Part shown: positions 8,179 through 18,826 of the stretch, in pieces
How the letters are laid out: each line of letters begins with the position of its first letter
Numbering within the stretch: position 1 is the first letter of the stretch
Assembly: GCA_039944855.1 (NCBI GenBank)
Contig: JBDUXZ010000039.1
Coordinates: forward strand, 1 to 53,651
Reading direction: 5' to 3'
From: Rhodothermales bacterium
Lineage (GTDB): Bacteria; Bacteroidota; Rhodothermia; Rhodothermales; JANQRZ01
DNA: 53,651 bases
The notes under the pieces: model-generated
What the model was told of the DNA's origin: nothing
Databases searched by the model: none
The model's input: the letters and a program-made list of their open reading frames with translations, nothing else
Translations under genes and position numbers: made by a program

Positions 8179-9120
8179 TTACCGCGAGGGGGAGTCGGAG
8201 TGGAGGACGGAGTCGAGGTCACCGCTGGGCTGCGGCACGACCGCCGGGACGACGGGGCCGGCCGTCGGGTGCGCCGCCGTGCCGTTCCCCGCGCGCAGGC
8301 CCGCTGCGACGGGGCCGTTCGGGCGCCGCGCCCCCGCCTCCTCTTGCTGGAGGTACGTCTTGTTCGCGGTGATCACCTCTTTGGCGAGGCCGATGTAGTT
8401 GCGCGCGCCGATCGAGGTCGCCTCGTAGAGCAGCACCGGCTTGCCGAAGCTCGGGGCCTCGCTGAGCCGGACGTTCCGCTGGATGACGGTCTTGAACACC
8501 TTGTCGCCGAAGTAGCGGCGGACCTCGGCGGCGACCTGCTTCGAGAGGCGCAGCCGCGAGTCGTACATCGTCAGGAGCACGCCTTCGATCTCAAGACCGG
8601 GGTTGAGGTGCTGGCGGACGATCTTCACCGTGTTGAGCAACTGGCCGAGCCCTTCGAGCGCGAAGTACTCGCACTGCACGGGGATCACGACCGAGTCGGC
8701 AGCGGTGAGGGCGTTGAGCGTGAGGAGGCCGAGCGACGGCGGGCAGTCGATAACGACGAAGTCGTACTTCCGGCGGGCGTTCGTGATGGCCCGCTTCAGC
8801 ACGCGCTCGCGCTCCATCACGTCGATCATCTCGATCTCCGCGCCGACGAGGTTGATGTGGCTCGGGACGACGTCGAGGAACGGCATCTCCGTCTGGCAGA
8901 CGGCGTCTTCGAGCGAGGTGTCGCCCGTGAGGACCTCGTACGTCGAGAGCTCGACGGCGCGCTGGTCCACGCCGACGGCGGACGTGCCGTTAGCCTGTGG
9001 GTCGATGTCGAGGAGCAGCGTGGGGTGCTCCGTAGCCGCGAGGGACGAGGCGAGGTTCACGGCGGTCGTGGTTTTCCCGACCCCGCCTTTCTGGTTCGCT
9101 ACCGCGATAACCTTCCCCAT
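8179..9120 (-). CDS. parA: Chromosome partitioning ATPase ParA (Soj)
   Basis: The 313-residue ATPase drives segregation of ParB-parS complexes by ATP-dependent, DNA-bound dimer gradients. The deviant Walker A motif KGGVGKTT lies at residues 11-18, Walker A' [11 protein letters not shown] at about 40-50, and the [11 protein letters not shown] segment gives Walker B. The frame is open to 9264, but homology begins exactly at the ATG at 9120. The C terminus has a Pro/Ala-rich extension beyond the family core. A TTGCGA-17-TATATT promoter precedes it at 9235-9264; parA, parB and DUF5683 are packed tightly and should form one operon. Confidence 0.96.
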   Translation of the reverse strand: MGKVIAVANQKGGVGKTTTAVNLASSLAATEHPTLLLDIDPQANGTSAVGVDQRAVELSTYEVLTGDTSLEDAVCQTEMPFLDVVPSHINLVGAEIEMIDVMERERVLKRAITNARRKYDFVVIDCPPSLGLLTLNALTAADSVVIPVQCEYFALEGLGQLLNTVKIVRQHLNPGLEIEGVLLTMYDSRLRLSKQVAAEVRRYFGDKVFKTVIQRNVRLSEAPSFGKPVLLYEATSIGARNYIGLAKEVITANKTYLQQEEAGARRPNGPVAAGLRAGNGTAAHPTAGPVVPAVVPQPSGDLDSVLHSDSPSR

Positions 9121-9425
9121 GGCCGCGCCTGCTGTGCGTGGTGATCTGTCCGGTGGCACCCGATGCCGGAGGGCATAAACGGGGGCGGTGGCTCTGTGTC
9201 TGCCGCCGCGCCGACCCGCTCGGGTGTGCGCCGCCAATATACCCGCGGCCCTCCCCCTTCGCAAGCGAAGACAGGCCGGAGACGCGGGCGAGAGCGGTCG
9301 CTGTTCGCCCCGCCGTAACGCGTTAAGTTCGGTCTGTTTCCCAGTCGTGCCGGGCCACTGTTTGCGGGGTCCAGACCGCGCGTACCTTCCGATTCTCGTT
9401 CGTCTCCCACACCCTCGTCCCGCCC
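9121..9425. promoter_or_regulatory. Divergent promoter region, parA and helicase gene
   Basis: This 305-bp gap holds no gene. On the minus strand TTGCGA (9259-9264) and TATATT (9236-9241) are separated by 17 bp and drive parA. On the plus strand TTTGCG (9361-9366) lies 16 bp before TACCTT (9383-9388), which would drive the helicase gene starting at 9426. A small inverted repeat, TTCGC-AA-GCGAA, overlaps the parA -35 box. No parS-like 16-bp palindrome was found. Confidence 0.65.
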
Positions 9426-11492
9426 GTGGCCCGCCGTTTCGTTCTCAAGAAAGAGCCCGAGCTCGCCGCCCCGTCGACCCTGACGATCGACTACGCGGGC
9501 GAACTCAACGAGCAGCAGCACGCGGCGGCGACGGCGGGCGACGGGCCGGTGCTGATCGTGGCGGGCGCGGGGACGGGGAAGACGCGCACGCTCGTCTACC
9601 GCGTGGCCTACCTCATCGAGACGGGGACGCCGCCCGAGGGCATCCTGCTGCTGACGTTCACGCGCCGCGCCGCACGCGAGATGCTCGGCCGCGCCGCGCT
9701 CCTCCTCGACGGTCGCTGCGAGCGCGTGCGCGGCGGGACGTTCCACGCCTTCTGCCTCCAGATCCTCCGCCGCTGGGCCGAGGCGGTGGGCTACCCGAAG
9801 AACTTCACGATCCTCGACGCCGTCGACGCCGCGGATGTGATCGACGTGCTGCGGTCCGAGCGCGGGCTGCACCTCTCGAAGAAGCGGTTCCCGAAGAAGC
9901 GCACGCTGCAGGGCATCTACTCCGCCGCCGCGAATCGCAGTCTCGACCTCGCGGACGTGCTCGAACAGACGTACCCGCAGTTCCTCATCCACCTCGACGA
10001 GATCGAAGACCTCGGCCGTGCCTTCACCGACTACAAGCGACGGCACGGGCTCGTGGACTATGACGACCTCCTCGCCCTCACCGTCCGCCTTTTGGAGAGC
10101 GACGACGCCGTACGGGCGAAGGTTGCGGGCGCGTGCCGGTACGTACTCGTCGACGAGTACCAGGACACGAACCGGCTGCAGGCCCGGCTCGTCGAACTCT
10201 TCGCGAGCGTGCACGGGAATGTCACCGCCGTCGGCGACGACGCGCAGAGCATCTACCGCTTTCGCGGCGCGGATGTGGGCAACATCCTCGCCTTCCCCGA
10301 GGTCTTCCCCGGCACGCGGCTCTACAAGCTGGAGCAGAACTACCGCTCGACGCAGCCCATCCTCGACCTCGCCAACCACGTCCTCCGCCGCGCGAAGCGG
10401 AAGTACGAGAAGGAACTGTACACCGAGCGCGAGGGTGGCGAGAAGCCCGCGCTCGTCGCCGCGCCCGACGACCGCTGGCAGAGCCGGTTCGTGTGCCAGC
10501 TCCTGCTCCAACTGCGCGAGGAGGGGACCGCGCTGAACCGGATGGCCGTCCTCTTTCGCAGCGGCTACAACTCGTACGACCTCGAAGTCGAGCTCGACCG
10601 GCGACGGATCCCGTTCGTGAAGTTCGGCGGGCTGAAGCTGACCGAGGCGGCGCACATCAAAGACGTGGTCGCGCACCTCCGCGTGGCGGAGAATCCGCTC
10701 GACGTCGTCGCGTGGAACCGTGTGCTGAAGCTGATTGAGGGCATCGGGCCGAAGACGGCGCGCGAACTCGTCGACTGGGTGCTGGCGGCCGACGACCCGT
10801 TCGCGCTCGACGCCCCGGCCGTCTCGCCGCGCTACGCCGAGCGCGTCCGCCACTTGGGCGAGACGCTCCAGCGGATGCGCGCCGCCGGCGTCACGCTCCC
10901 CGCGCAGATCGAACTCCTCCTCCAGTATTACCAGCCGCTCCTGGAGCGGGTCTACTTCGAGGACTTCGGGAAGCGGGCGCAGGACCTGGAGAGCTTCGCC
11001 GGGATCGCCGAAGGGCAAGGCTCGCGCGCCACCTTCCTCGAATCGCTCGCGCTCGACCCCATCGACCTCACGGCGACGGACGTGGAGGGCACGCACAAAG
11101 ACGAGCCGCCGCTCATCCTCTCGACGATCCACAGCGCCAAGGGGCTGGAGTTCGACACCGTCTTTTTGATCCAGGCGCTCGACGGCATCCTCCCGAGCCA
11201 GTACGCCGTGAAAGACGATGCCGAGCTCGACGAGGAACTGCGCCTGCTCTACGTCGCTCTCACGCGGGCCGAGACGAACCTCTTCGTGAGCTACCCGACC
11301 GTGCAGTACCAGCGCCGGAGCGGCGACTTCTTCACGAACCCGAGTCGTTTCCTCGCGGATGTGCCCGAGAAGCTGCTGGAGCCGTGGACGCTCGCTGAGG
11401 ACGAAGACAGCGAGCCCGCTGTACTCGAAGCGCCCGCGCCGCCACGCCTCCCGCCCGCGCGCCGCGACACGAGCGACGGGCTCCCGTTTTAG
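9426..11492 (+). CDS. UvrD/PcrA/Rep-type ATP-dependent DNA helicase
   Basis: A superfamily 1A 3'-5' helicase of 688 residues, the normal size for the group. Visible motifs: Q-motif (L-N-E-Q-Q at 27-31), Walker A GAGTGKT at 47-53, Ia ([13 protein letters not shown]), motif II DEYQDT near residue 242, motif [17 protein letters not shown], motif [12 protein letters not shown], motif [16 protein letters not shown] and motif [13 protein letters not shown]. It starts with GTG. The C terminus is a Pro-rich tail ending DGLPF. The likely role is DNA repair or replication restart; sequence alone does not separate UvrD, PcrA and Rep. The GNAT gene follows 13 bp downstream. Confidence 0.93.
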   Translation: MARRFVLKKEPELAAPSTLTIDYAGELNEQQHAAATAGDGPVLIVAGAGTGKTRTLVYRVAYLIETGTPPEGILLLTFTRRAAREMLGRAALLLDGRCERVRGGTFHAFCLQILRRWAEAVGYPKNFTILDAVDAADVIDVLRSERGLHLSKKRFPKKRTLQGIYSAAANRSLDLADVLEQTYPQFLIHLDEIEDLGRAFTDYKRRHGLVDYDDLLALTVRLLESDDAVRAKVAGACRYVLVDEYQDTNRLQARLVELFASVHGNVTAVGDDAQSIYRFRGADVGNILAFPEVFPGTRLYKLEQNYRSTQPILDLANHVLRRAKRKYEKELYTEREGGEKPALVAAPDDRWQSRFVCQLLLQLREEGTALNRMAVLFRSGYNSYDLEVELDRRRIPFVKFGGLKLTEAAHIKDVVAHLRVAENPLDVVAWNRVLKLIEGIGPKTARELVDWVLAADDPFALDAPAVSPRYAERVRHLGETLQRMRAAGVTLPAQIELLLQYYQPLLERVYFEDFGKRAQDLESFAGIAEGQGSRATFLESLALDPIDLTATDVEGTHKDEPPLILSTIHSAKGLEFDTVFLIQALDGILPSQYAVKDDAELDEELRLLYVALTRAETNLFVSYPTVQYQRRSGDFFTNPSRFLADVPEKLLEPWTLAEDEDSEPAVLEAPAPPRLPPARRDTSDGLPF

Positions 11493-11505
11493 CCGAACCG
11501 TTTGT

Positions 11506-11991
11506 ATGCTACCGGCGTCCACCGCTCCCGTCCCGCCGCCCGCTGCCGTGCAGACCACCACCGACACCATTCAGATCGACCTCGTGGGGATGGCGTCCCT
11601 CCCGACGATCCAGCGGCTGAACCACACCGTGTTCGGCGAGGCGCGCGTCATCAATCAACTCGACCGGCGGGACTTGCTGATGTTTCTGGCCTCCGTCGGC
11701 GGCGAGCCCGTCGGGTTCAAAGTCGGCTACGGGCTGACGCGGACGACGTTTTACAGCGCGAAGGGCGGCGTGTTGGAGCCGTGGCGCGGGCGCGGGGTGG
11801 CGCGGGCGCTGCTCCACGCGATGGAGGCGGAGGTGCGGCGGCTCGGCTACCCGCGCTTCGCCTACGACACGTTCCCGAACATGCATCCCGGCATGACCGT
11901 CCTCGGCCTCCGCGAGGGCTTCGAGGTCACCGCCGCGGGCTACAACGCGACGTACCAGGACTACCGCATCCGGTTCGAGAAAGCACTGTAG
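11506..11991 (+). CDS. GNAT family N-acetyltransferase
   Basis: The 161-residue protein contains the GNAT acetyl-CoA pyrophosphate loop PWRGRGVARALLHAME (V/I-x-x-x-x-R-G-x-G type) near residue 90, followed by RRLGYPRFAYDTF and an aromatic-rich C terminus (NATYQDYRIRFEKAL). I used the ATG at 11506; the frame is open back to 11359 but that would overlap the helicase gene. It sits 13 bp after the helicase stop and probably shares its transcript. The acceptor substrate (small molecule, antibiotic or protein N terminus) cannot be told. Confidence 0.82.
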   Translation: MLPASTAPVPPPAAVQTTTDTIQIDLVGMASLPTIQRLNHTVFGEARVINQLDRRDLLMFLASVGGEPVGFKVGYGLTRTTFYSAKGGVLEPWRGRGVARALLHAMEAEVRRLGYPRFAYDTFPNMHPGMTVLGLREGFEVTAAGYNATYQDYRIRFEKAL

Positions 11992-12092
11992 GTCACATCG
12001 AGTAGGCGCGAGGCCGTCCGAATCCTCAGGGACGATGGCTGGCATCACGTTCGGGCGAAGGGCCGCCCCATCATCGACAGACTCCGACAGCC

Positions 12093-12323
12093 ATGAGCGT
12101 CAAAGAAATTATCGCCGCCATCGCCGACCTCCCCGACAGCGAGCGCCGCCGAGCGTACGTCGGACTGGACGAGCTGCGTAGCTCCGACCCGGTCGCCCCG
12201 CCACCGAGGCCGCTCAGCGCGCACGACAAAGCCAAGCACCTGATCGGGCCGGGCAGCGGCCTGAGCGACCTGTCGAGCAACAAGGATTACCTGAAAGACC
12301 TCGGCGAAAGCTCGCTCTCATGA
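12093..12323 (+). CDS. Antitoxin-like protein of VapBC/PIN module
   Basis: This 76-residue protein has an N-terminal amphipathic region (VKEIIAAIADLPDSERRRAY) and a flexible C terminus ending in L-S-S-N-K-D-Y-L-K-D, as in antitoxins whose tail wraps a PIN toxin. It overlaps the next gene by ATGA (12320-12323), the standard antitoxin-toxin coupling. I see no clear ribbon-helix-helix or AbrB signature, so its DNA-binding class is open. Because the partner is broken, the antitoxin may be relic DNA. Confidence 0.7.
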   Translation: MSVKEIIAAIADLPDSERRRAYVGLDELRSSDPVAPPPRPLSAHDKAKHLIGPGSGLSDLSSNKDYLKDLGESSLS

Positions 12324-12730
12324 GCCGATCTCTCATCGCCGACACCGGGTTGATCGTAGCGTATCTCGACCCCGACGACCGGCACCACGGCTGGGCGGCG
12401 GAGCAGTTCGACCGATCCCCGTCGTTCCTCACTTGCGAAGCGGTCATCACGGAGTCGTGTCATCTGGCTCAGCGCCAGCACAACGGGGTGGCGCGGGTAC
12501 TCGGGCTGTTGGAGGCGGGGGTGCTGTAGATCGCGTACAGTTTGCGCGGGGATGAGGCGAACGTGGCCGCGCTGATGGCGAAGTACGCCAACCGGCCGAC
12601 GGACTTCGCCGACGCCTGCCTCGTGAGGATGGCCGAGCAGCGCCCGAACTGCGAAGTCATGACGGTGGACGGCGACTTCCTCGTTTACCGGCGGCACGGC
12701 TACAAGGCGATCGACGTGACCCATCCCTGA
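12320..12730 (+). pseudogene. PIN-domain toxin (VapC-like), nonsense-disrupted
   Basis: The frame from ATG 12320 runs 69 codons, meets a TAG at 12527-12529, then continues in the same frame to a natural stop at 12730. Read through, it gives a full-size PIN RNase of 136 codons. All four acidic sites remain: Asp8 (IADTGLIVAYLD), Glu45 (VITES), Asp95/98 (DFADACL) and Asp117/119 (TVDGDF). A single C-to-T change of CAG to TAG would explain the lesion. No frameshift is present, so inactivation looks recent. Suppression, readthrough or a base-call error are the alternatives. Confidence 0.85.
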
Positions 12731-12833
12731 CGGCGCGCGGTCGACGGTGCGCGGTATGCTCGCCCGCGCAACTCCCGTTCGCCTCGCTCGTACGTGGTCG
12801 CATCCGTCGCCCTTTCCTCCGGCCCCCCGACCG

Positions 12834-14066
12834 TTGCCCGCCGCGCTCCTCGAATTCGTCGAAGGCCTCCGCATCGCCGTCCGCGCGATCTGGGCCAACC
12901 GGCTCCGCGCCATCCTCACCACGCTCGGCATCATCATCGGCATCGTCTCGGTGACGGCGATGTTCACCACCATCAACGGGATCGAGCGCGGGCTCGACCG
13001 CTCGATGGCGATGCTCGGGACGAACGTGCTCTCGGTGAGCAAGCAGCCGCAGACGTTCGAGAACGACTGGTGGAAGTACACAAACCGCCCGGCCATCACG
13101 CAGGACGTCGCCGAGCGCATCCGGCAGCACTCGCGTTACGCCGTCGCCGTGGCCCCGACGACGGGCACCGTCCGCGGCGTGCAGTACGAGGACCGGCAGC
13201 TCTCGACCGTCTTCGTCCGCGCCTCCACGCCCGACATCGCCGAGATCAACAACCTCGACCTCAGCGCGGGGCGATTCTTCGGCGAGACCGAGCAGCGCGC
13301 GGCGCGCAACGTCTGCATCATCGGGCAGGAGGTGGCCGAGGCGCTGTTCTTCAACGAGTCACCCATCGGCAAGCGGATCCGCGTCGGAGGGACGCGCTTC
13401 GAGGTGATCGGCGTGCTCGAGGAGCAGGGCAAGTTCCTCGGGTTGATCTCGTTCGACAACCAGGTGCTCATGCCGCTCTCGGCCTTCGAGAAGGCGTTCG
13501 GGCTGAGCGAGTGGCGCCAGATCTCGATCGAGGTGAAAGTGGACGCCGCCGAGAACATGGAGGCGGCCCGCGACGAGCTGACGGGCATCGTGCGGACGGC
13601 GCGCCAGCTCGACCCGATGGAGGAGGACAACTTCGCCATCAACCGACAAGATGCGTTCGAGACGCAGATTGCCGGGGTGAAGGGGGCGATCTACGGCGTC
13701 GGGCTCTTCCTCACTGGGCTCGCGCTCCTCGTCGGCGGCATCGGCGTGATGAACATCATGTTCGTGAGCGTGCGCGAGCGGACCCGCGAGATCGGGATCC
13801 GCAAAGCCGTCGGGGCGTCGCGGCGGGCGATCCTCACGCAGTTCCTGCTCGAAGCTATCATCGTGTGCATGATCGGCGGGCTCATCGGCGTGCTGATCTC
13901 GACGGGCATCACCTACCTCATCAACCTCGTGTTCACGGCCGTGCTCTCGCCGGGGACCGTCGTGCTCGCCTTCGGGATCTGCGTCGGCATCGGCATCCTC
14001 TTCGGGTTCATCCCGGCGTGGGCCGCCGCTCGCAGCCGCCCCATCGATGCCCTCCGCTACGAATAA
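12834..14066 (+). CDS. MacB/FtsX-type ABC transporter permease
   Basis: The 410-residue protein has one N-terminal membrane helix (LTTLGIIIGIVSVTAM), a large extracytoplasmic MacB core domain (residues about 50-275) and three C-terminal helices with the FtsX signature (GGIGVMNIMFVSVRERTREIG, IRKAVGASRR, PIDALRYE). This is the MacB/LolC mechanotransmission layout. The start is uncertain: TTG at 12834 gives an N terminus like that of the next paralogue; ATG at 12756 or GTG at 12747 would add 26-29 non-conserved residues. No ABC ATPase or membrane-fusion protein is adjacent, so the partner must be encoded elsewhere. The substrate is unknown. Confidence 0.87.
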   Translation: MPAALLEFVEGLRIAVRAIWANRLRAILTTLGIIIGIVSVTAMFTTINGIERGLDRSMAMLGTNVLSVSKQPQTFENDWWKYTNRPAITQDVAERIRQHSRYAVAVAPTTGTVRGVQYEDRQLSTVFVRASTPDIAEINNLDLSAGRFFGETEQRAARNVCIIGQEVAEALFFNESPIGKRIRVGGTRFEVIGVLEEQGKFLGLISFDNQVLMPLSAFEKAFGLSEWRQISIEVKVDAAENMEAARDELTGIVRTARQLDPMEEDNFAINRQDAFETQIAGVKGAIYGVGLFLTGLALLVGGIGVMNIMFVSVRERTREIGIRKAVGASRRAILTQFLLEAIIVCMIGGLIGVLISTGITYLINLVFTAVLSPGTVVLAFGICVGIGILFGFIPAWAAARSRPIDALRYE

Positions 14067-14078
14067 GTCTGAGGCTGT

Positions 14079-14126
14079 GGGTCTGAGGTTCTGAGTCGCT
14101 CACCCACATCCCCAAACCTCAAACCC
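14079..14126. repeat. Short inverted repeat, GGTTTGAGGTT family
   Basis: GGGTCTGAGGTT (14079-14090) and AACCTCAAACCC (14115-14126) pair at 11 of 12 positions in the gap between the two permease genes. The surrounding sequence repeats shorter GTCTGAGG and CCCCAAAC units. The 11-mer GGTTTGAGGTT recurs exactly at 53081-53091 between two tRNA genes. It looks like a degenerate short intergenic repeat, not a terminator. Confidence 0.55.
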
Positions 14127-14136
14127 CAAACATCTC

Positions 14137-15363
<1,227 letters not shown>

Positions 15364-15366
<3 letters not shown>

Positions 15367-15446
15367 TCCGTGGTCATTGGTCCGTTGTCCGTGGTTTCGT
15401 AGACTCCGGCACCCGCCACTGACCACGGACGAATGACCACGGACCA
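15364..15446. repeat. Inverted short repeats flanking rpiA start
   Basis: A left arm starting at the permease stop codon (TCCGTGGTCATTGG, 15367-15380) and a right arm over the rpiA start (CGAATGACCACGGA, 15430-15443) are inverse copies with about three differences in 21 positions. The rpiA ATG and its first codons (ATGACCACGGAC) lie inside the right arm. A direct copy of the left arm follows the queA stop codon at 50416-50450. RNA from this gap could fold so as to hide the rpiA start. Confidence 0.6.
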
Positions 15447-16149
15447 ACAGCAGGCCAAGCAAATCGTCGGGCGCGCTGCCGCCGAGTTCGTCGAGGACGG
15501 GATGCGCCTCGGCCTCGGCACGGGCTCGACGACGGCCTACGCGCTCGAAGCCATCGGCCATCGCATCGCGGAGGAAGGGGTGCACGTGGTCGGCGTCCCG
15601 ACCTCGTTCGCCGCCGAGCGGCTCGCCCGGCAGTACGGCATCCCGCTCGCCACCCTCGACGATGTGGACGGGCTCGACCTCGCGCTCGACGGGGCCGACG
15701 AGGTGGCGACGGATGCGGACGGCGCGATCCACCTCGTGAAAGGGCGCGGTGCGGCGCTGACGCGCGAAAAAGTCGTCGCCGCAGCGGCGGACCGATTCGT
15801 CGTGCTCGTCGACCCCTCGAAGGAGGTGGAACGGCTCGGGGCGACGATGCCGGTACCGGTCGAGGTGCTCCCCTTCGCGCTCGCGCCGGTCGAACGTGCC
15901 CTCCGCGGGCTCGGCGGCGAGCCCGCGTTACGGATGGGACAGAAGAAGGACGGTCCCGTCGTCACCGATCAGGGGTTCTGGATTCTCGACACCACGTTCG
16001 ACCCCATCGCCGATCCGGCCGCTCTCGGCGTGGCGATCCACGCGATCCCCGGCGTGCTCGACCACGGCCTGTTCGTTGCGATGGCGACGGACGTGCTCGT
16101 CGGCGAGCCAGGCGGTGAAGTTCGGCACCAGCGGTCGGCATCGAGGTAG
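15433..16149 (+). CDS. rpiA: Ribose-5-phosphate isomerase A
   Basis: Interconverts ribose 5-phosphate and ribulose 5-phosphate in the pentose phosphate pathway (cytoplasm). The 238-residue product has every RpiA signature: GLGTGSTT (phosphate loop, about 28-35), ALDGADEV (about 92-99, catalytic Asp), KGRGAALTREK (catalytic Glu/Lys region) and the C-terminal NxxD-like segment HAIPGVLDHGLF. Length is normal apart from a short Arg/Ser-rich tail. The start codon lies within an inverted repeat, and the gene probably ends its own transcript near the hairpin at 16205-16237. Confidence 0.95.
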   Translation: MTTDQQQAKQIVGRAAAEFVEDGMRLGLGTGSTTAYALEAIGHRIAEEGVHVVGVPTSFAAERLARQYGIPLATLDDVDGLDLALDGADEVATDADGAIHLVKGRGAALTREKVVAAAADRFVVLVDPSKEVERLGATMPVPVEVLPFALAPVERALRGLGGEPALRMGQKKDGPVVTDQGFWILDTTFDPIADPAALGVAIHAIPGVLDHGLFVAMATDVLVGEPGGEVRHQRSASR

Positions 16150-16204
16150 CGACGCGACATGTCGCGTCTCCACGGACGGCACCCGGCCTGACGAGCTACC
16201 CGAC

Positions 16205-16237
16205 AAAAAAGCCCCGGCCGCTGAGGCAGCCGGGGCT
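16205..16237 (-). terminator. Intrinsic terminator of first TonB gene
   Basis: On the minus strand AGCCCCGGC (complement of 16229-16237) pairs with GCCGGGGCT (complement of 16210-16218) across a 10-nt loop and is followed by a run of six T. The position, 22 bp past the stop of the gene at 16259, is typical. The hairpin is symmetric enough to slow plus-strand transcripts from rpiA, but that side lacks a T-run. A very similar terminator follows the third TonB gene. Confidence 0.9.
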
Positions 16238-16258
16238 CGATACGTCGATCCGCAGCGT

Positions 16259-16933
<675 letters not shown>

Positions 16934-16964
16934 AGGGGCGTCTGGGTTCGTGGGCGGCTTCCGG

Positions 16965-16993
16965 CAATATAAACGTTTTGTGGAGGCCCGAAA
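16965..16993 (-). promoter_or_regulatory. Promoter of first TonB gene
   Basis: The minus strand shows TATATTG (16965-16971) about 32 nt before the ATG at 16933, with TTTCGG (16988-16993) 16 bp further upstream. The -10 matches the box used at parA and queA; the -35 is weak. Confidence 0.5.
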
Positions 16994-17128
16994 GTATGGA
17001 CTCCAACGGAGCCGGGGCAAACGCGGTTCGCCCGACCCGTGATACTGGATAGACACCGCGCCGCCGCCGAAGTTGCTCAGCCGGGATTGACGCCGACGAG
17101 CGCGCCTGCAGCATTGCAAGCGCGCTCG

Positions 17129-17160
17129 CCCCACCCACCATCGGCCCCACCCACCATCGG
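17129..17160. repeat. 16-bp perfect tandem duplication
   Basis: The unit CCCCACCCACCATCGG occurs twice with no spacer (17129-17144 and 17145-17160), just downstream of the stop of the second TonB gene. It is a simple tandem duplication in a 244-bp gap that otherwise holds only the promoter of the first TonB gene. No terminator is visible for the second TonB gene. Confidence 0.8.
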
Positions 17161-17177
17161 ATGTGCCCTGCGGATCG

Positions 17178-17858
17178 CTACTGCAAGCGGAACTTGACGG
17201 GGAGGGAGAACCGGACCTTCACGGCCTTGCCGCGCTGGCGGCCCGGTTTGAACTTCGCATCCCGAATGACACGGAGGGCCTCGTCGCACGTGCCGCCGCC
17301 GGGGTCGCGGATGCACATCGGGTCGACGACGTTGCCGCGTTCGTCGACGATGAACTGGACGAAGACGGTGCCTTCCAACCCGGCGAGGCGGGCGACTTCG
17401 GGGTACTGGAGGCGGTCCTGCACGCCCTGAATGCCCCCGATCAACTCGGGCGGGTTCTCCACGATCACGAAGATCTCGATCTCGGGCTCCGGCTCCGGTG
17501 CGGGCGCGGGTGCGTCCGGCGGCGGGGGCGGCGGCACGGGCGCGCTCGTCACGGTCTCGCTGAGGTCGAGGTCCATGTCGAAGTCGAGGGCGATCTCCTC
17601 TACCATCGCCTCATTCGAGACCTCGATCGGGGCCGGGGCCTGGGGCGGCGGCGGCGGCTTCTCGAGCTGCTGCGTCTGTTCGATGTCCTCGACGTGGACG
17701 ACTTCCTGCTGCTGCTCGACGATGACGAAGTCGTCACTCGTCTCGAACGGCACCGTGAACAGGATCACGGCGAGGCCGAGGGACGTAGCGAGCCCGATCT
17801 CGAAGAACAGCGGGTAGCGTCGGCGGAGGTCGGCGGAGGCACTCTTGATGACGACCAT
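17178..17858 (-). CDS. tonB: TonB family protein, energy transducer (copy 2)
   Basis: Second of three tandem TonB paralogues, 226 residues from the ATG at 17858. It has the same plan: ADLRRRYPLFF, a membrane helix (EIGLATSLGLAVILFTV), a poly-Pro linker with E-P-E-P repeats, and a TonB C-terminal domain with YPEVARLAGLEGTVFVQFIV and CIRDPGGGTC. It differs more from copies 1 and 3 than they do from each other in the 3' half, yet its N-terminal half and linker resemble copy 1 closely. Several TonB genes in one locus usually serve different sets of SusC- or siderophore-type receptors; which ones cannot be told. Confidence 0.92.
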   Translation of the reverse strand: MVVIKSASADLRRRYPLFFEIGLATSLGLAVILFTVPFETSDDFVIVEQQQEVVHVEDIEQTQQLEKPPPPPQAPAPIEVSNEAMVEEIALDFDMDLDLSETVTSAPVPPPPPPDAPAPAPEPEPEIEIFVIVENPPELIGGIQGVQDRLQYPEVARLAGLEGTVFVQFIVDERGNVVDPMCIRDPGGGTCDEALRVIRDAKFKPGRQRGKAVKVRFSLPVKFRLQ

Positions 17859-18025
17859 GGTAGGGGGAGTTTGGTGGGACTCGCCTCTAATCAAGCCAAT
17901 ACGGGGGGGCGCGACTGAGAGGCCCCGTCGCCCCTCGCGGTAATGACGAAGTAGGCAGGGGTTGTACGCCATCCCGCCATCTGCGTGTGGGGGAAATCCC
18001 CAAGCCGGCCCGAGTGGCAGCCGAG

Positions 18026-18060
18026 AAAAAAGCCCCGGCTGCTTTCCAGCAACCGGGGCT
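18026..18060 (-). terminator. Intrinsic terminator of third TonB gene
   Basis: On the minus strand the complement of 18053-18060 (AGCCCCGG) pairs with the complement of 18031-18038 (CCGGGGCT), with an inner TGCT/AGCA stem at 18040-18051, and a run of T follows. Sequence and flanking CGATACGTCG match the terminator at 16205-16237, so gene and terminator were duplicated together. Confidence 0.9.
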
Positions 18061-18081
18061 CGATACGTCGCTCCGCGGAGA

Positions 18082-18741
18082 TCAGCGGAGTCGGAAGCGG
18101 ACGGGGAGTCGGAAACGGACCTTCACGGGCTTCCCGCGCTGCCGCCCTGGCTTGAACTCGGCGTCGCGGACGGCGCGGATTGCCTCCTCGCACGTCTGCC
18201 CGCCGGGGTCGCGGACGCAGACGGGGTCGACGACGTTGCCCTGCTCGTCGACGACGAACTGGACGAGGACCGTCCCCTCGATGCCGGCGCGCCGCGCGAG
18301 TTCCGGGTACCGCGCCCGCCGCTGGAGCTGTCGCAGCCCTTCCAACTCGTCGGGGAGCAGGACGGGCGGGTCCTCGACGACCTCGAAAATCTCTGACACA
18401 TCCGCCGCGGGCTCAGGCTCAGGCACGAGGTCCGGCGGGATGGGGAGGGGTGGGATCGCGAGCGGGGCCTCCGTCGTCGGGTCGAGCGGCGGAAGCTCGA
18501 CCGTTATCTCGTCCACCACCGTTTCTACTTCGATGGGCGCGGGCGGACGTGGCGGCGGCGGGTCGGGACGGTGCTGCGTGATCTCGATCTCGGTCGGCAG
18601 GATCGGCTCGTTCGGGACGCGAATGACCTCGATGTCCTCGCTGAAGCGGAGGGGGACGGAGAACGCGGCGATCGCGAGAGCGAGCGAGAGGAGGAGGCCG
18701 AGTTGGACGTAGAGGGGATAGCGGCGGCGGAGGTCTCGCAT
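18082..18741 (-). CDS. tonB: TonB family protein, energy transducer (copy 3)
   Basis: Third tandem TonB, 219 residues from the ATG at 18741 (an in-frame start at 18801 is less likely). N terminus MRDLRRRYPLYVQLG, one membrane helix, Pro-rich linker with fewer E-P repeats than its neighbours, and a TonB C-terminal domain with YPELARRAGIEGTVLVQFVV and CVRDPGGQTC. An 85-nt block (18182-18266) is identical to 16359-16443 in copy 1, although the linkers have diverged; this points to gene conversion. It carries its own terminator and may be the first gene of the TonB cluster to be transcribed. Confidence 0.92.
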   Translation of the reverse strand: MRDLRRRYPLYVQLGLLLSLALAIAAFSVPLRFSEDIEVIRVPNEPILPTEIEITQHRPDPPPPRPPAPIEVETVVDEITVELPPLDPTTEAPLAIPPLPIPPDLVPEPEPAADVSEIFEVVEDPPVLLPDELEGLRQLQRRARYPELARRAGIEGTVLVQFVVDEQGNVVDPVCVRDPGGQTCEEAIRAVRDAEFKPGRQRGKPVKVRFRLPVRFRLR

Positions 18742-18826
18742 GGGCGTCGGGGTCGAGTGAACGGGTCGGAGTCCACCAATCAGACCCCGGGAGCCCGCCA
18801 TCGTTGCTCTTCCCGACGAGCCGCGC

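Noticed and set aside
7178-9425. Search for parS near parAB
   Set aside because: No 16-bp palindrome of the parS type (TGTTTCACGTGAAACA-like) was found near parA/parB or elsewhere by eye.
9099-11570. Antisense open frame of 823 codons over the helicase
   Set aside because: Shadow frame; the plus strand carries all helicase motifs.
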